Assembly: GCA_002439755.1 (NCBI GenBank)
Contig: DJPH01000057.1
Coordinates: 1 to 34,051, forward strand
Direction of reading: 5' to 3'
Source: Prevotellaceae bacterium UBA6417
GTDB lineage: Bacteria > Bacteroidota > Bacteroidia > Bacteroidales > Bacteroidaceae
Length of the DNA stretch: 34,051 bases
Shown here: piece by piece, positions 7,927 to 15,286 of the stretch
Numbering within the stretch: position 1 is the stretch's first letter
How the letters are laid out: each line of letters opens with the position of its first letter
Program-made: the position numbers and the translations under genes
Notes under the pieces: generated by a model
Seen by the model: only the letters and a program-made list of their open reading frames with translations
Database searches by the model: none
What the model was told of the DNA's origin: nothing

Positions 7927-9226
7927 TGTCGGCGGGTGCTTTTGTGTTGTAATTTGAATAGTCTATTTTGTACTCGTCGGGGAAGCCGAGTATTTCTCCA
8001 CGCGTAATGGCTTCATGTCCAAGCAGACAAAGGATGCTTGCATAGTAGCCTTCTTCGGCTATGCGCTCAGGCTGCCTGTTTGTAACGCATGCTTCGATAA
8101 AGGCGTCGACATTGAGCGATGTCCCGTCGTTGTCAGGGCGTTTTCCCAGGATATACTCGCCATGGTTTTCGTTGGCAGTTTCAGGGGCCCAGCTTGTTCC
8201 GGCAAACGGTATCGAGCCGAAGAGCTCGTTTTCCCATTTGTTGATCATTTGCAGGAATGCGGGTGCAGGGTCTATTGTTTCAAAATAGTATTTTCCCTTT
8301 TCGGGTTCGACGGTTCCGAGATTGCCGAGAATTTGTTCTTCAAGACCATAAAATTTGTTGGATATGTCGGAACCCCACGTCATCATTTCTCCATTATCAA
8401 AGGTATAGATGCAGTTGATGTTGTCATAGACTTCGCGTCCGTCCTTCCAGAATGTGATTGCTCCGTGTCCCATCACCTTTTCGGGCAGTTTTCCTAAGGC
8501 CCAAGTGCCCACTTGCAGTTGGTGGCAAGCCAGTTCGGTCATCAGTCCTTTGGAATATTCTTTATAGAGGCGCCAATTGATTTGGCGTTCAAGCTTTGGG
8601 TCGGGTACCGGCCGTCTCCAATCGCCGTTCCGATTCCAGAAGGCGTGAATGCAATTGACTTTTCCGAATGTTCCCTGGTGCACCAGTGCCATTGCCTTGA
8701 TGTAGCGCGGATCGTAAAGCCTTTGCTGTCCGCTGAAGAATATCTTGCCGCTGCTGAGGTGCTTTTTATACATGTTGTTGCACTCTTCCATTGTATATCC
8801 GATGGTTTTTTCGCAATATACGTTTTTGCCGGCATCAAATGCGTCCAACACTATTTGGCAATGTGTGTTGAGAGGTGTGGCTACAACCACGGCATCGATG
8901 TTTTTGTCGGCAAGCAGCCGGCGATAGTCCTTGTAGGTCTTGGCTTGGGGCACCATTTTGAGTGCTTCGTCCAATGAGGGCTGGTATATGTCGGCAAAAG
9001 CCACGACTTCTACTTTGGGATTCTGTAGCAGGAAGCTCAAAAGGAAGCGTCCTCGCGAGCCGGGACCTATCAGTCCCACGCGGCAACGTTCTTTTGCGGT
9101 ATGGTTGACATCGGCAAAGGCCGACAGCCAAGGACTCGACAAGGCCAGCACACCGGTGCCAATCAGGCCGAGTTCTTTCAAGAACAGCCGCCTGTTCATC
9201 TGGTTCTCGTTTTCGATATTTTCCAT
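7904..9226 (-). CDS. Tat-exported Gfo/Idh/MocA-family oxidoreductase (first copy)
   Basis: 440 residues from the ATG at 9224-9226; an internal ATG at 9197-9199 would give a shorter form beginning MNRRLFLKELGL, directly at the twin-arginine signal, and may be the true start. After the signal (RRLFLKELGLIGTGVLAL) comes a Rossmann fold (CRVGLIGPGSRGRFLL) and the active-site segment YCEKTIGYT. The usual EKP is EKT here, with the lysine (Lys140 from the first Met) kept. The C-terminal domain resembles other exported Gfo/Idh/MocA proteins of Bacteroidota. It starts about 40 bp after the DUF4831 gene. Its sequence differs considerably from the downstream copy, so the two probably act on different substrates or form a mixed complex rather than being recent duplicates. 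Confidence 0.86.
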   Translation of the reverse strand: MENIENENQMNRRLFLKELGLIGTGVLALSSPWLSAFADVNHTAKERCRVGLIGPGSRGRFLLSFLLQNPKVEVVAFADIYQPSLDEALKMVPQAKTYKDYRRLLADKNIDAVVVATPLNTHCQIVLDAFDAGKNVYCEKTIGYTMEECNNMYKKHLSSGKIFFSGQQRLYDPRYIKAMALVHQGTFGKVNCIHAFWNRNGDWRRPVPDPKLERQINWRLYKEYSKGLMTELACHQLQVGTWALGKLPEKVMGHGAITFWKDGREVYDNINCIYTFDNGEMMTWGSDISNKFYGLEEQILGNLGTVEPEKGKYYFETIDPAPAFLQMINKWENELFGSIPFAGTSWAPETANENHGEYILGKRPDNDGTSLNVDAFIEACVTNRQPERIAEEGYYASILCLLGHEAITRGEILGFPDEYKIDYSNYNTKAPADNERPDNN

Positions 9227-9266
9227 ATGTATATCAAGTATTGTTGTGTGATTTCTTGTTTTTCGG

Positions 9267-10343
9267 TTATTCCCCTCCGGTTGTGTCGGTTACTTTTTTC
9301 AAGGCTCCTGTCGTCGAGTAGAATGTCACTTGTGTGCTTGTGCGTTTGTTGAAGAGCTCGCTGCTCAGAATCTCGGTTCTTCCGAATTGTCCCATGGGAG
9401 TTGTCAATGTTGCATAGGTTGCGTTGCGGTCGTAGACTTTCACGCTCACCTGACTCGGCACAGTATATCTTACGGCTTCGAGTTCTGCTTTTTTGGGCTT
9501 TGGATTGTTTGTTTCCACGGGCAGGGTCTTTTCGTCTTTCACGCTGATGTATACGGGGTCGCCCGCCAGATTGTCTTTGCCGACCAGTCCCAATTCGCTT
9601 GAAAAGCGGAAGAGCAGTTGCTTGTCGCCTTCATTTCGGGGTATGAAGTTGAGTGTATAGGTTTTCACCTCATGTTCCGTGGTTCCTTTGAAGAGTTGCA
9701 GCAAAGCTTCTTCTTGTATGTTCAACTGATTGATCATCAATTTTAATTGCTCTCCGTCTTTGGGCATATTGTCGGCTTGCCCTTTCGACAACGCGCTTCG
9801 GCTTTCGCGTATGTCATAGATTTCATTGGCGGTGAGTTCTGCCATTTTGTTTTGGCTGCCTGCATAGAGTATTTCCTCGGTCATGTAGTCGCGCGGCTTC
9901 AATGTCGATTTTTCAAGGGTATTCACTTCGGCCACTTTAGGCATGTCATCTTCCCTGCCTTCGGTGTTGATCGAGGTGATGATGCCGTTTTTTGTCAGCC
10001 CCACAAGGGGTGCTATGGTTTTTTTGCGCAACGGTATGGAAAAAACCTTTGTTGTGTCGGGCACTCCATAGGGTGTGAGATATACCTTGTCTATTTTCCA
10101 GGTGGTTGTTTCGGCTTTCGGCACATTATTGAGCCGCAGATAGCGTTGGGCATAGTCTTTAAAGTCGCCGGGATGAACGGTTGTCCGCGATGCGATGACG
10201 GTTACTTTCAATGCTGTCTTTGGCAGGAAATAGGTTACGCCCTCGGCCGTCACACCGGGAATATAGCGGTTTACTTCTGTTTGTGCCTTTCCTTGCAGCA
10301 TGCAAGCCAGCAGGCAGGCTGTGATGGTTGTCTTTATAGTCAC
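9267..10343 (-). CDS. DUF4831-family exported protein
   Basis: 358 residues with a Sec signal peptide ending near QGKAQ (MTIKTTITACLLACMLQGKA). The mature part matches my recollection of Bacteroidota DUF4831 proteins: YFLPKTALKVTVIASRTTVHPGDFKDYAQRYL near the N-terminus, a central DIRESRSALSKGQADNMPKDG segment, a beta-rich C-terminal half and a Thr/Lys-rich end (FYSTTGALKKVTDTTG). It starts 4 bp after the nnr stop, so it is co-transcribed with that gene. Function is unknown to me. It lacks a lipobox, so it is probably soluble in the periplasm or loosely attached to the outer membrane. Its link with the sugar-oxidation genes downstream may be only positional. Confidence 0.75.
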   Translation of the reverse strand: MTIKTTITACLLACMLQGKAQTEVNRYIPGVTAEGVTYFLPKTALKVTVIASRTTVHPGDFKDYAQRYLRLNNVPKAETTTWKIDKVYLTPYGVPDTTKVFSIPLRKKTIAPLVGLTKNGIITSINTEGREDDMPKVAEVNTLEKSTLKPRDYMTEEILYAGSQNKMAELTANEIYDIRESRSALSKGQADNMPKDGEQLKLMINQLNIQEEALLQLFKGTTEHEVKTYTLNFIPRNEGDKQLLFRFSSELGLVGKDNLAGDPVYISVKDEKTLPVETNNPKPKKAELEAVRYTVPSQVSVKVYDRNATYATLTTPMGQFGRTEILSSELFNKRTSTQVTFYSTTGALKKVTDTTGGE

Positions 10344-10347
10344 GGTG

Positions 10348-11865
10348 CTATTGTTTTTTCAGTTGTTTGATGGCATAGGGCAGATTTTCTATCAGGTCAT
10401 TGACAGTCATGCCCTCTTCGGTGAGTTTTTCTGCGGCCAGGTCGCCGGCCAGTCCGTGCAGGTAGGTTCCGAGCCGGCAAGCTGCCTCGACATCGTAGCC
10501 TTGAGCCAGAAGAGACAGCAGCACGCCTGTCAGGGCATCGCCCGAACCGGCTGTTGCCATGCCCGAATTGCCTGTTGTGTTGAAATAGATCTGGCCACGC
10601 GGCGTGCATATTGCCGTGCGGTGCCCTTTGAGTATGATGTAGATTTGCTGGTGCACGGCTTGCGCCCTTGCCTGTCCGAGCATGTCAAAGTCGCTCAGGC
10701 TTTCACCGAAAAGCCGCACAAATTCTTTGGGATGGGGTGTGAGTATGGCGTTCTTGGGTATTTGCTGTATCCATCCTTTGTGGCCGGCCAGGATATTCAG
10801 TCCGTCGGCGTCTATCACCATGGGTTTTTGCGTGTGGCTTATCTGTTCTATGAAGGCAATGGCGGTGTTTTTCTTTTCACCCAGGCCGGGGCCTATGGCC
10901 AGAGCGTCGTAATCGTCGGTCTTGACGGTCGATGCGACAAAGTAGTTTTCATCATCGTGGTGAAGCACGGCTTCGGGAACGGCTGTCTGTAGTATGGAGT
11001 TGTTTATTTTCGGGGTATGGATGGTCAGTTTGCCTATTCCGCTCCTCATGCAGGCGCGCGAAGCGAGTATCGCGGCACCGGCCATGCCATAGCTGCCGGC
11101 AACGAGCAGTCCGTGGCCGAATGTGCCTTTATGGCCGAAAGACGGGCGCGGCTTCAGCATTGTTGCCATGTCTTCTTTTTCGTCGAGCAGATAGGGCTGC
11201 TGTTCAAATTTCACCTCGTTTTCTTTCAATCCTATGTCGAGCACTGTAAGGTGCCCGAGATACTCCTGATTGTCGGCCATCAGAAACGAGGGCTTCAGGC
11301 ATTGCATGGTAAACGTATAGTCGGCCTTTATGATGTGGGCGCGTATGTTGTAGGTGTTGTCTTCGCACATCAGACCCGATGGGATATCGATCGATATAAC
11401 CTTGGCTTCCGAGCGGTTGATGAACTTCACCAAGAGGGCATAGCCTCCGTTGAGTGCCTTGTTGAGCCCTGTGCCGAACAACCCGTCGATGACGTAATCG
11501 TTTTTTTCGAGGCCGGGCATTTCAAATTGGCTCGTAATTTCATGGAATGCCGTCTGTGGACACGTTTCTGTCAGTCTTTCCTTGTTGGTGGCGCAATCTG
11601 GGCTGAGCCGGCCGCCCGTGTTAAACAGGAAGACTTCGATTGCATAGCCTTCTTTTGCGAGCATGCGGGCAACGGCCAATGCATCGCCTCCATTGTTGCC
11701 CGGCCCGGCAAAAACCTTGAACGAGGCTCCCGGAACGCATATTTTCCTGATGCCTGCGCACAATGCGCGGGCAGCCCTTTCCATCAGGTCGATGGATTTT
11801 ATCGGCTCATGTTCGATGGTGTAGGCATCGAGCTTGGCCATTTGTGCTGCTGTCAAAATTTTCAT
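10348..11865 (-). CDS. nnr: Bifunctional NAD(P)H-hydrate epimerase / ADP-dependent (S)-NAD(P)H-hydrate dehydratase
   Basis: 505 residues in two domains. The YjeF_N epimerase part (1 to about 215) has GPGNNGGD at 54-61 and YVIDGLFGTGLNK. The YjeF_C/ribokinase-like dehydratase part (about 230-503) has GHKGTFGHGLLVAGSYGMAGAA, DADGLNIL, LTPHPKEFVRLFG and GMATAGSGDALTGVL with the catalytic Asp443. The protein repairs hydrated NADH and NADPH (NADHX/NADPHX), a cytosolic house-cleaning step. Length matches bacterial bifunctional Nnr. The start MKILTAAQM is kept because it aligns with the family N-terminus. A TATATTTG -7 box lies only 4 bp upstream. The gene heads a run of seven minus-strand genes that includes two nicotinamide-dependent oxidoreductases. 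Confidence 0.95.
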   Translation of the reverse strand: MKILTAAQMAKLDAYTIEHEPIKSIDLMERAARALCAGIRKICVPGASFKVFAGPGNNGGDALAVARMLAKEGYAIEVFLFNTGGRLSPDCATNKERLTETCPQTAFHEITSQFEMPGLEKNDYVIDGLFGTGLNKALNGGYALLVKFINRSEAKVISIDIPSGLMCEDNTYNIRAHIIKADYTFTMQCLKPSFLMADNQEYLGHLTVLDIGLKENEVKFEQQPYLLDEKEDMATMLKPRPSFGHKGTFGHGLLVAGSYGMAGAAILASRACMRSGIGKLTIHTPKINNSILQTAVPEAVLHHDDENYFVASTVKTDDYDALAIGPGLGEKKNTAIAFIEQISHTQKPMVIDADGLNILAGHKGWIQQIPKNAILTPHPKEFVRLFGESLSDFDMLGQARAQAVHQQIYIILKGHRTAICTPRGQIYFNTTGNSGMATAGSGDALTGVLLSLLAQGYDVEAACRLGTYLHGLAGDLAAEKLTEEGMTVNDLIENLPYAIKQLKKQ

Positions 11866-11869
11866 ACTG

Positions 11870-11877
11870 CAAATATA
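11870..11877 (-). promoter_or_regulatory. -7 box upstream of nnr, almost touching the start codon
   Basis: On the minus strand the sequence is TATATTTG, matching TAnnTTTG. It ends 4 bp before the nnr ATG, so transcription would begin at or very near the start codon. No TTTG -33 box is seen at the usual 19-21 bp spacing. Confidence 0.45.
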
Positions 11878-12115
11878 TATAATTCTTTCGGTTTACGATT
11901 CATTGGCTGTGTTTAATGAGTGCAAATTCGTTGTTTTCGCTTGCCATTTGAACCGTCTGCATGATGATGGGAAGCCTCAGCCGTTTTATCGGCGTACTGT
12001 GGCTTTAAAAGGCAAGGGAGTAATTTTGAAAAGGTATGGAGCGTTTTGAAAAGGCAACGCACTGTCTGCGCCATGACAGGCGGGCGGTTAAGAATGCAAC
12101 CGGGTTGTCCGGATT
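11878..12115. other. Intergenic gap with three imperfect ~20-bp direct repeats
   Basis: This stretch separates the GT2 gene from nnr. Within it CTTTAAAAGG (12003-12012) and two exact copies of TTTTGAAAAGG (12024-12034, 12044-12054) are spaced about 20 bp apart, roughly two DNA turns. No convincing gene or terminator was seen. A binding site for a regulator of nnr, or a dispersed intergenic repeat, are both possible. Confidence 0.4.
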
Positions 12116-13018
12116 TCATCTTTTTGTCAACGACAGAAAATAGCCTATCTTGTAAAGTTTGAAAAGCAGCAGGTTGGGGTGCTTTCCAAGCAGGTTGCGA
12201 CGTTCGCAGCCGCGAAACAAAGTGTGAAGCACGCGAAAAAAGGCTGCAAGACCGAAGCGCCGAATCTGCATGGCTACGGCCGAAACCGTTATTGATTGCT
12301 GATAGACGGCATCGAGTTTCGAGAGGTTGCGAAGGGCTGTCTCTGTCTTGGCCAGAAAAGAGGCGTTGTTGTCAATGCCTGTGTGTATAAGCGGATTGTC
12401 GATGTGTATGACGGGGATGCCGTGTTGCCTAAGTTGCAGGCCGAACATGGTATCTTCATAGCCGTAGCTGCGCAGATCTTCATTGAAGGGAATGTCGGAG
12501 AGCAGTTTTTTTTGAAGCATCACATTGAATGTCGTAAAACGGCTGTAGGGATGCTGGCGCCGCCTGCAGTCCTTGTTGCGGGCGGCAGCCGCCATTTCGT
12601 ATCTGAAGCGCAGCCTGTTGTCGGGGGTGACCGATTGGGGCGATGTATGAACACCGCCGCAGATTACGGCCGCGGGGTTGGCTCGGGCTGTTTTGAGGTA
12701 AGTGGTAATCAGTTGGGGCGAATACATTCGGGCATCGCTGTCGACAAGCAGCAACAACGGATATTTTGCCGCTGCGGCAGCGCGGTTGAGCAGAGCCGAC
12801 TTGCCAAGGTGGTGCGGAAGAGCAGTAAAGCTGCAATGTGGCAGACGGTTGATGGCTTCGGCTTGGGCGATTGTTTTCGTGTCGCCCGAGCCATCGTCGA
12901 TGACGCTTATTTCATAGTCATCGCAGAGCGGTGACGCCGTGCACATGTCAGCCAGTTCGCCAACCAGACGGAGCGGTGCGAATGCATAGGTGGGAATCAG
13001 AATGCTGATGCGGCACAC
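12116..13018 (-). CDS. Family 2 (GT-A fold) glycosyltransferase
   Basis: 300 residues. The GT2 nucleotide-sugar domain is clear: ISILIPTYAF at the N-terminus, VIDDGSGD with the DDGS acidic pair at 41-44, HHLGKSALLNRAAAAA, and LLLVDSDARM with DSD at 93-95 as the metal-binding DxD. GYEDTMFGLQLRQHG near residue 187 corresponds to the catalytic ED region. The C-terminal 70 residues are basic and amphipathic (FRVLHTLFRGCERRNLLGKHPNLLLFKLYKIGYFLS), suggesting membrane association. Donor and acceptor cannot be inferred; neighbours are not a polysaccharide cluster. It starts 6 bp after the S9 peptidase stop, so it is probably co-transcribed with that gene. Confidence 0.88.
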   Translation of the reverse strand: MCRISILIPTYAFAPLRLVGELADMCTASPLCDDYEISVIDDGSGDTKTIAQAEAINRLPHCSFTALPHHLGKSALLNRAAAAAKYPLLLLVDSDARMYSPQLITTYLKTARANPAAVICGGVHTSPQSVTPDNRLRFRYEMAAAARNKDCRRRQHPYSRFTTFNVMLQKKLLSDIPFNEDLRSYGYEDTMFGLQLRQHGIPVIHIDNPLIHTGIDNNASFLAKTETALRNLSKLDAVYQQSITVSAVAMQIRRFGLAAFFRVLHTLFRGCERRNLLGKHPNLLLFKLYKIGYFLSLTKR

Positions 13019-13024
13019 GGTGCT

Positions 13025-15208
13025 CTATTTAAGCCATTTGTCGAGCCAGTTAAAGAAGGTGCGCTGCCACAATATGGCATTCTGCGGCTTCAATACCCAA
13101 TGGTTTTCATCGGGATATAGCAGCAGTTGTGCGTCTATGCCCCTGAGACGCGCTGCGTTGAAGGCCGATTCGGCCTGAGAATGAAGAATGCGATAGTCTT
13201 TCATGCCGTGAATGCAGAGAATTGGCGTGTCCCATTTGTCAATGCTGTAATGCGGTGACTGCTCATAGGCCTTTCGTTCGGTGAGGCTGCCTTTGTTCCA
13301 TGGCGCTGACTTGAGGTCCCAGTTGGCAAACCACATCTCTTCTGTTTCAACGTATTGCTGCTCGGTGTTATAGATTCCGTCGTGAGCGATAAAGCATTTG
13401 AACCGCTTGTTGTGGTGACCAGCCAGCCAATAGACGCTGTAGCCGCCGAAGCTGGCACCGACACACCCCAGACGGTTGTTGTCGACATAGGGCTCCTTGG
13501 CCATTTCATCGATGGCCGACAGGTAGTCTTTCATGCACAGGCCGGGGTAGTCGCCGCTGATGGCCTCAAGCCATTCCATGCCGTAGCCCGGCACTCCGCG
13601 GCGGTTGGGGGCAACAACGATATAGCCGTGTGCAACCATTATCTGGAAGTTCCAGCGGTAGCTCCAGAACTGACTGAGGGGCGACTGCGGCCCTCCTTCG
13701 CAGAACAGCAATGTGGGATATTTCTTATTTGGGTCGAAATGAGGCGGATAGATAATCCACGTTTGTTCCTTCTTTCCATCAACGGTTGTAATCCAGCGCT
13801 CTTCCACTTTTCCGAATGTGAGTTGGTTGTAAAGATGACGGTTTTCGTCGGTTACGCGAGACACAGGATGATTTTTCTTCAGTTTGATGCGGAAAATGTC
13901 ATCAGCTTCGCTCATACTGTGACGCTTGGCGTAAAGTTCCTTCCCATCGGGCGAAACGGCGGCAAGCGAATAGTCGTAGGTTCCATCGGTCAATTTTTCT
14001 ACGCGTCCGCTCAGATTGGTGGAATACAGCATGGATGTGCCATGCCAAACGCCTGAAAAATAAAGCGTTTTAGAATCAGCGCCCCAAAGATAGGTGTCTA
14101 CTCCCGATTGGAACGTTTCGGTTGTGTAGGTTTTCTTGCCGGTTGCCATCTCGTAAACGCAGAGCCGGTTCCGGTCGCTTTCATATCCGGCGCGCTCCAT
14201 GCTTTGCCATGCCACATAGCGGCCGTTGGGCGAAAACGATGGGTTGGTATCGTAGCCAACGTTGCAATCTTTCTCTTGCTGGTTGATTGGCTGGTTGGCA
14301 AGCGAACGGGTATCATCCGTTTTAGGCTCTTTATAGTCGGCGGGTTTGCAAAGATTGCGCGTGGTGCCTGATGCAATGTCATAAAGAAAGATGTCGCTGT
14401 CGGTGCTGACGGCGTATTTTTTGCCTGTCTTCTTGCGACATGTATATGCAATGCTTTTTGAATCAGGGCTCCAGCAGAGTTGCTCGGTTCCACCGAATGG
14501 CAGCATCGGGCATTCGTAGGGTTCGCCGTCGAGCAAGTCGGTGAGCGTGCCAAGACCGTTTAGGGAAAAATCTGCAAGGAACGGATGCGGAACGGATGTG
14601 ACGAACGTGTCCCAATGCTTGTACATCATGTCGTTGATAACCATTCCGGTAGCTTTTGGAAGGTCGTCATATTTTTTTTCGATGCTGGAATGGCTCTCCA
14701 CCTGACGAATGACAATAATCTTAGACTCGTCGGGCGACAACAGAAAGCCTTCGATTCCATCCGGCAAATCGGAAAGTTGCTTGCGTTCGCTGCCATCGGC
14801 ATTCATTGTCCATAATTGTGAGCTTCCGCTACGGTTACTCATAAAAAGCAGCTTGCGACCTTTATCGATATAGACCGCTCCCGTTTCGTTGGCAGCGTCT
14901 GTGGTAAGCAAATTGGGCTTGCCTTCGGGCAAACTCATGGAATAAAGCACATGGTGTCCCTTGTTTTGCTCGACACTATAGTAGCCGACATTATATACAG
15001 CCTCGCGGCCATCGGGCGAAACGCGGAATTCGCCAACACGTCCGAAAGCCCATAATGCTTCCGGCGTAAGCAAATCTGACTTTAAAGCCGGAGTGTTTTT
15101 CCCTATAACGTCGGTAGCCGCCTGAATGGCCGAAGATGCTGTCAGTGTCATGACTGAAAAGAATAAGATGGGTAGAATGTTCTTTGTTTGCATGTGATGA
15201 TTGTGCAT
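13025..15208 (-). CDS. S9-family serine peptidase (DPP5 / acylaminoacyl-peptidase-like), exported
   Basis: 727 residues from 15208, or 722 from the ATG at 15191-15193, which places MQTKNILPILFFSVMTL directly at the signal peptide. The N-terminal 420 residues form a TolB-like propeller (FRVSPDGREAVYNVGYY, FLLSPDESKIIVIRQ, CWSPDSKSIAYTCRK, SFSPNGRYVAWQS). The C-terminal alpha/beta-hydrolase carries the triad Ser586 in GASFGG, Asp671 in HGMKDYRI and His703 in DENHWV. Such enzymes are periplasmic dipeptidyl- or acyl-peptidases; P. gingivalis DPP5 is the closest characterised type I can name, used for amino-acid scavenging from peptides. The GT2 gene follows after 6 bp. YidC lies 78 bp upstream, separated by a hairpin. 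Confidence 0.9.
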   Translation of the reverse strand: MHNHHMQTKNILPILFFSVMTLTASSAIQAATDVIGKNTPALKSDLLTPEALWAFGRVGEFRVSPDGREAVYNVGYYSVEQNKGHHVLYSMSLPEGKPNLLTTDAANETGAVYIDKGRKLLFMSNRSGSSQLWTMNADGSERKQLSDLPDGIEGFLLSPDESKIIVIRQVESHSSIEKKYDDLPKATGMVINDMMYKHWDTFVTSVPHPFLADFSLNGLGTLTDLLDGEPYECPMLPFGGTEQLCWSPDSKSIAYTCRKKTGKKYAVSTDSDIFLYDIASGTTRNLCKPADYKEPKTDDTRSLANQPINQQEKDCNVGYDTNPSFSPNGRYVAWQSMERAGYESDRNRLCVYEMATGKKTYTTETFQSGVDTYLWGADSKTLYFSGVWHGTSMLYSTNLSGRVEKLTDGTYDYSLAAVSPDGKELYAKRHSMSEADDIFRIKLKKNHPVSRVTDENRHLYNQLTFGKVEERWITTVDGKKEQTWIIYPPHFDPNKKYPTLLFCEGGPQSPLSQFWSYRWNFQIMVAHGYIVVAPNRRGVPGYGMEWLEAISGDYPGLCMKDYLSAIDEMAKEPYVDNNRLGCVGASFGGYSVYWLAGHHNKRFKCFIAHDGIYNTEQQYVETEEMWFANWDLKSAPWNKGSLTERKAYEQSPHYSIDKWDTPILCIHGMKDYRILHSQAESAFNAARLRGIDAQLLLYPDENHWVLKPQNAILWQRTFFNWLDKWLK

Positions 15209-15223
15209 AATGATGTTTTTGAA

Positions 15224-15271
15224 AGCAACAACCCGTTAGAATCTGTCTATCTCCAACGGGTCATTTGCTTG
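15224..15271 (-). repeat. Interrupted inverted repeat between yidC and the S9 peptidase gene
   Basis: Two paired blocks: AAGCAA (15224-15229) with TTGCTT (15266-15271), and ACCCGTT (15232-15238) with AACGGGT (15256-15262), leaving a 17-base loop. On the minus strand it lies just after yidC and 16 bp before the peptidase start. There is no T-run after it, so it is an mRNA hairpin or processing site rather than a classic terminator. Confidence 0.5.
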
Positions 15272-15286
15272 TCGTATCTTTCTTGT

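Noticed and set aside
9747..10370. 207-codon plus-strand open frame
   Set aside because: Antisense to the DUF4831 gene, rich in Cys, His and Phe with no family resemblance.
11017..11916. 299-codon plus-strand open frame
   Set aside because: Entirely antisense to nnr, with no recognisable motifs; it exists because of the base composition of nnr.
11913..12119. 68-residue minus-strand open frame whose ATG overlaps the GT2 stop
   Set aside because: The ATGA overlap is tempting, but the translation (Cys, His and Arg rich, no fold or signal) looks like chance, and it runs through the repeat-containing gap.
12296..12934. 212-codon plus-strand open frame
   Set aside because: Antisense to the GT2 gene, whose catalytic motifs are clear on the other strand.
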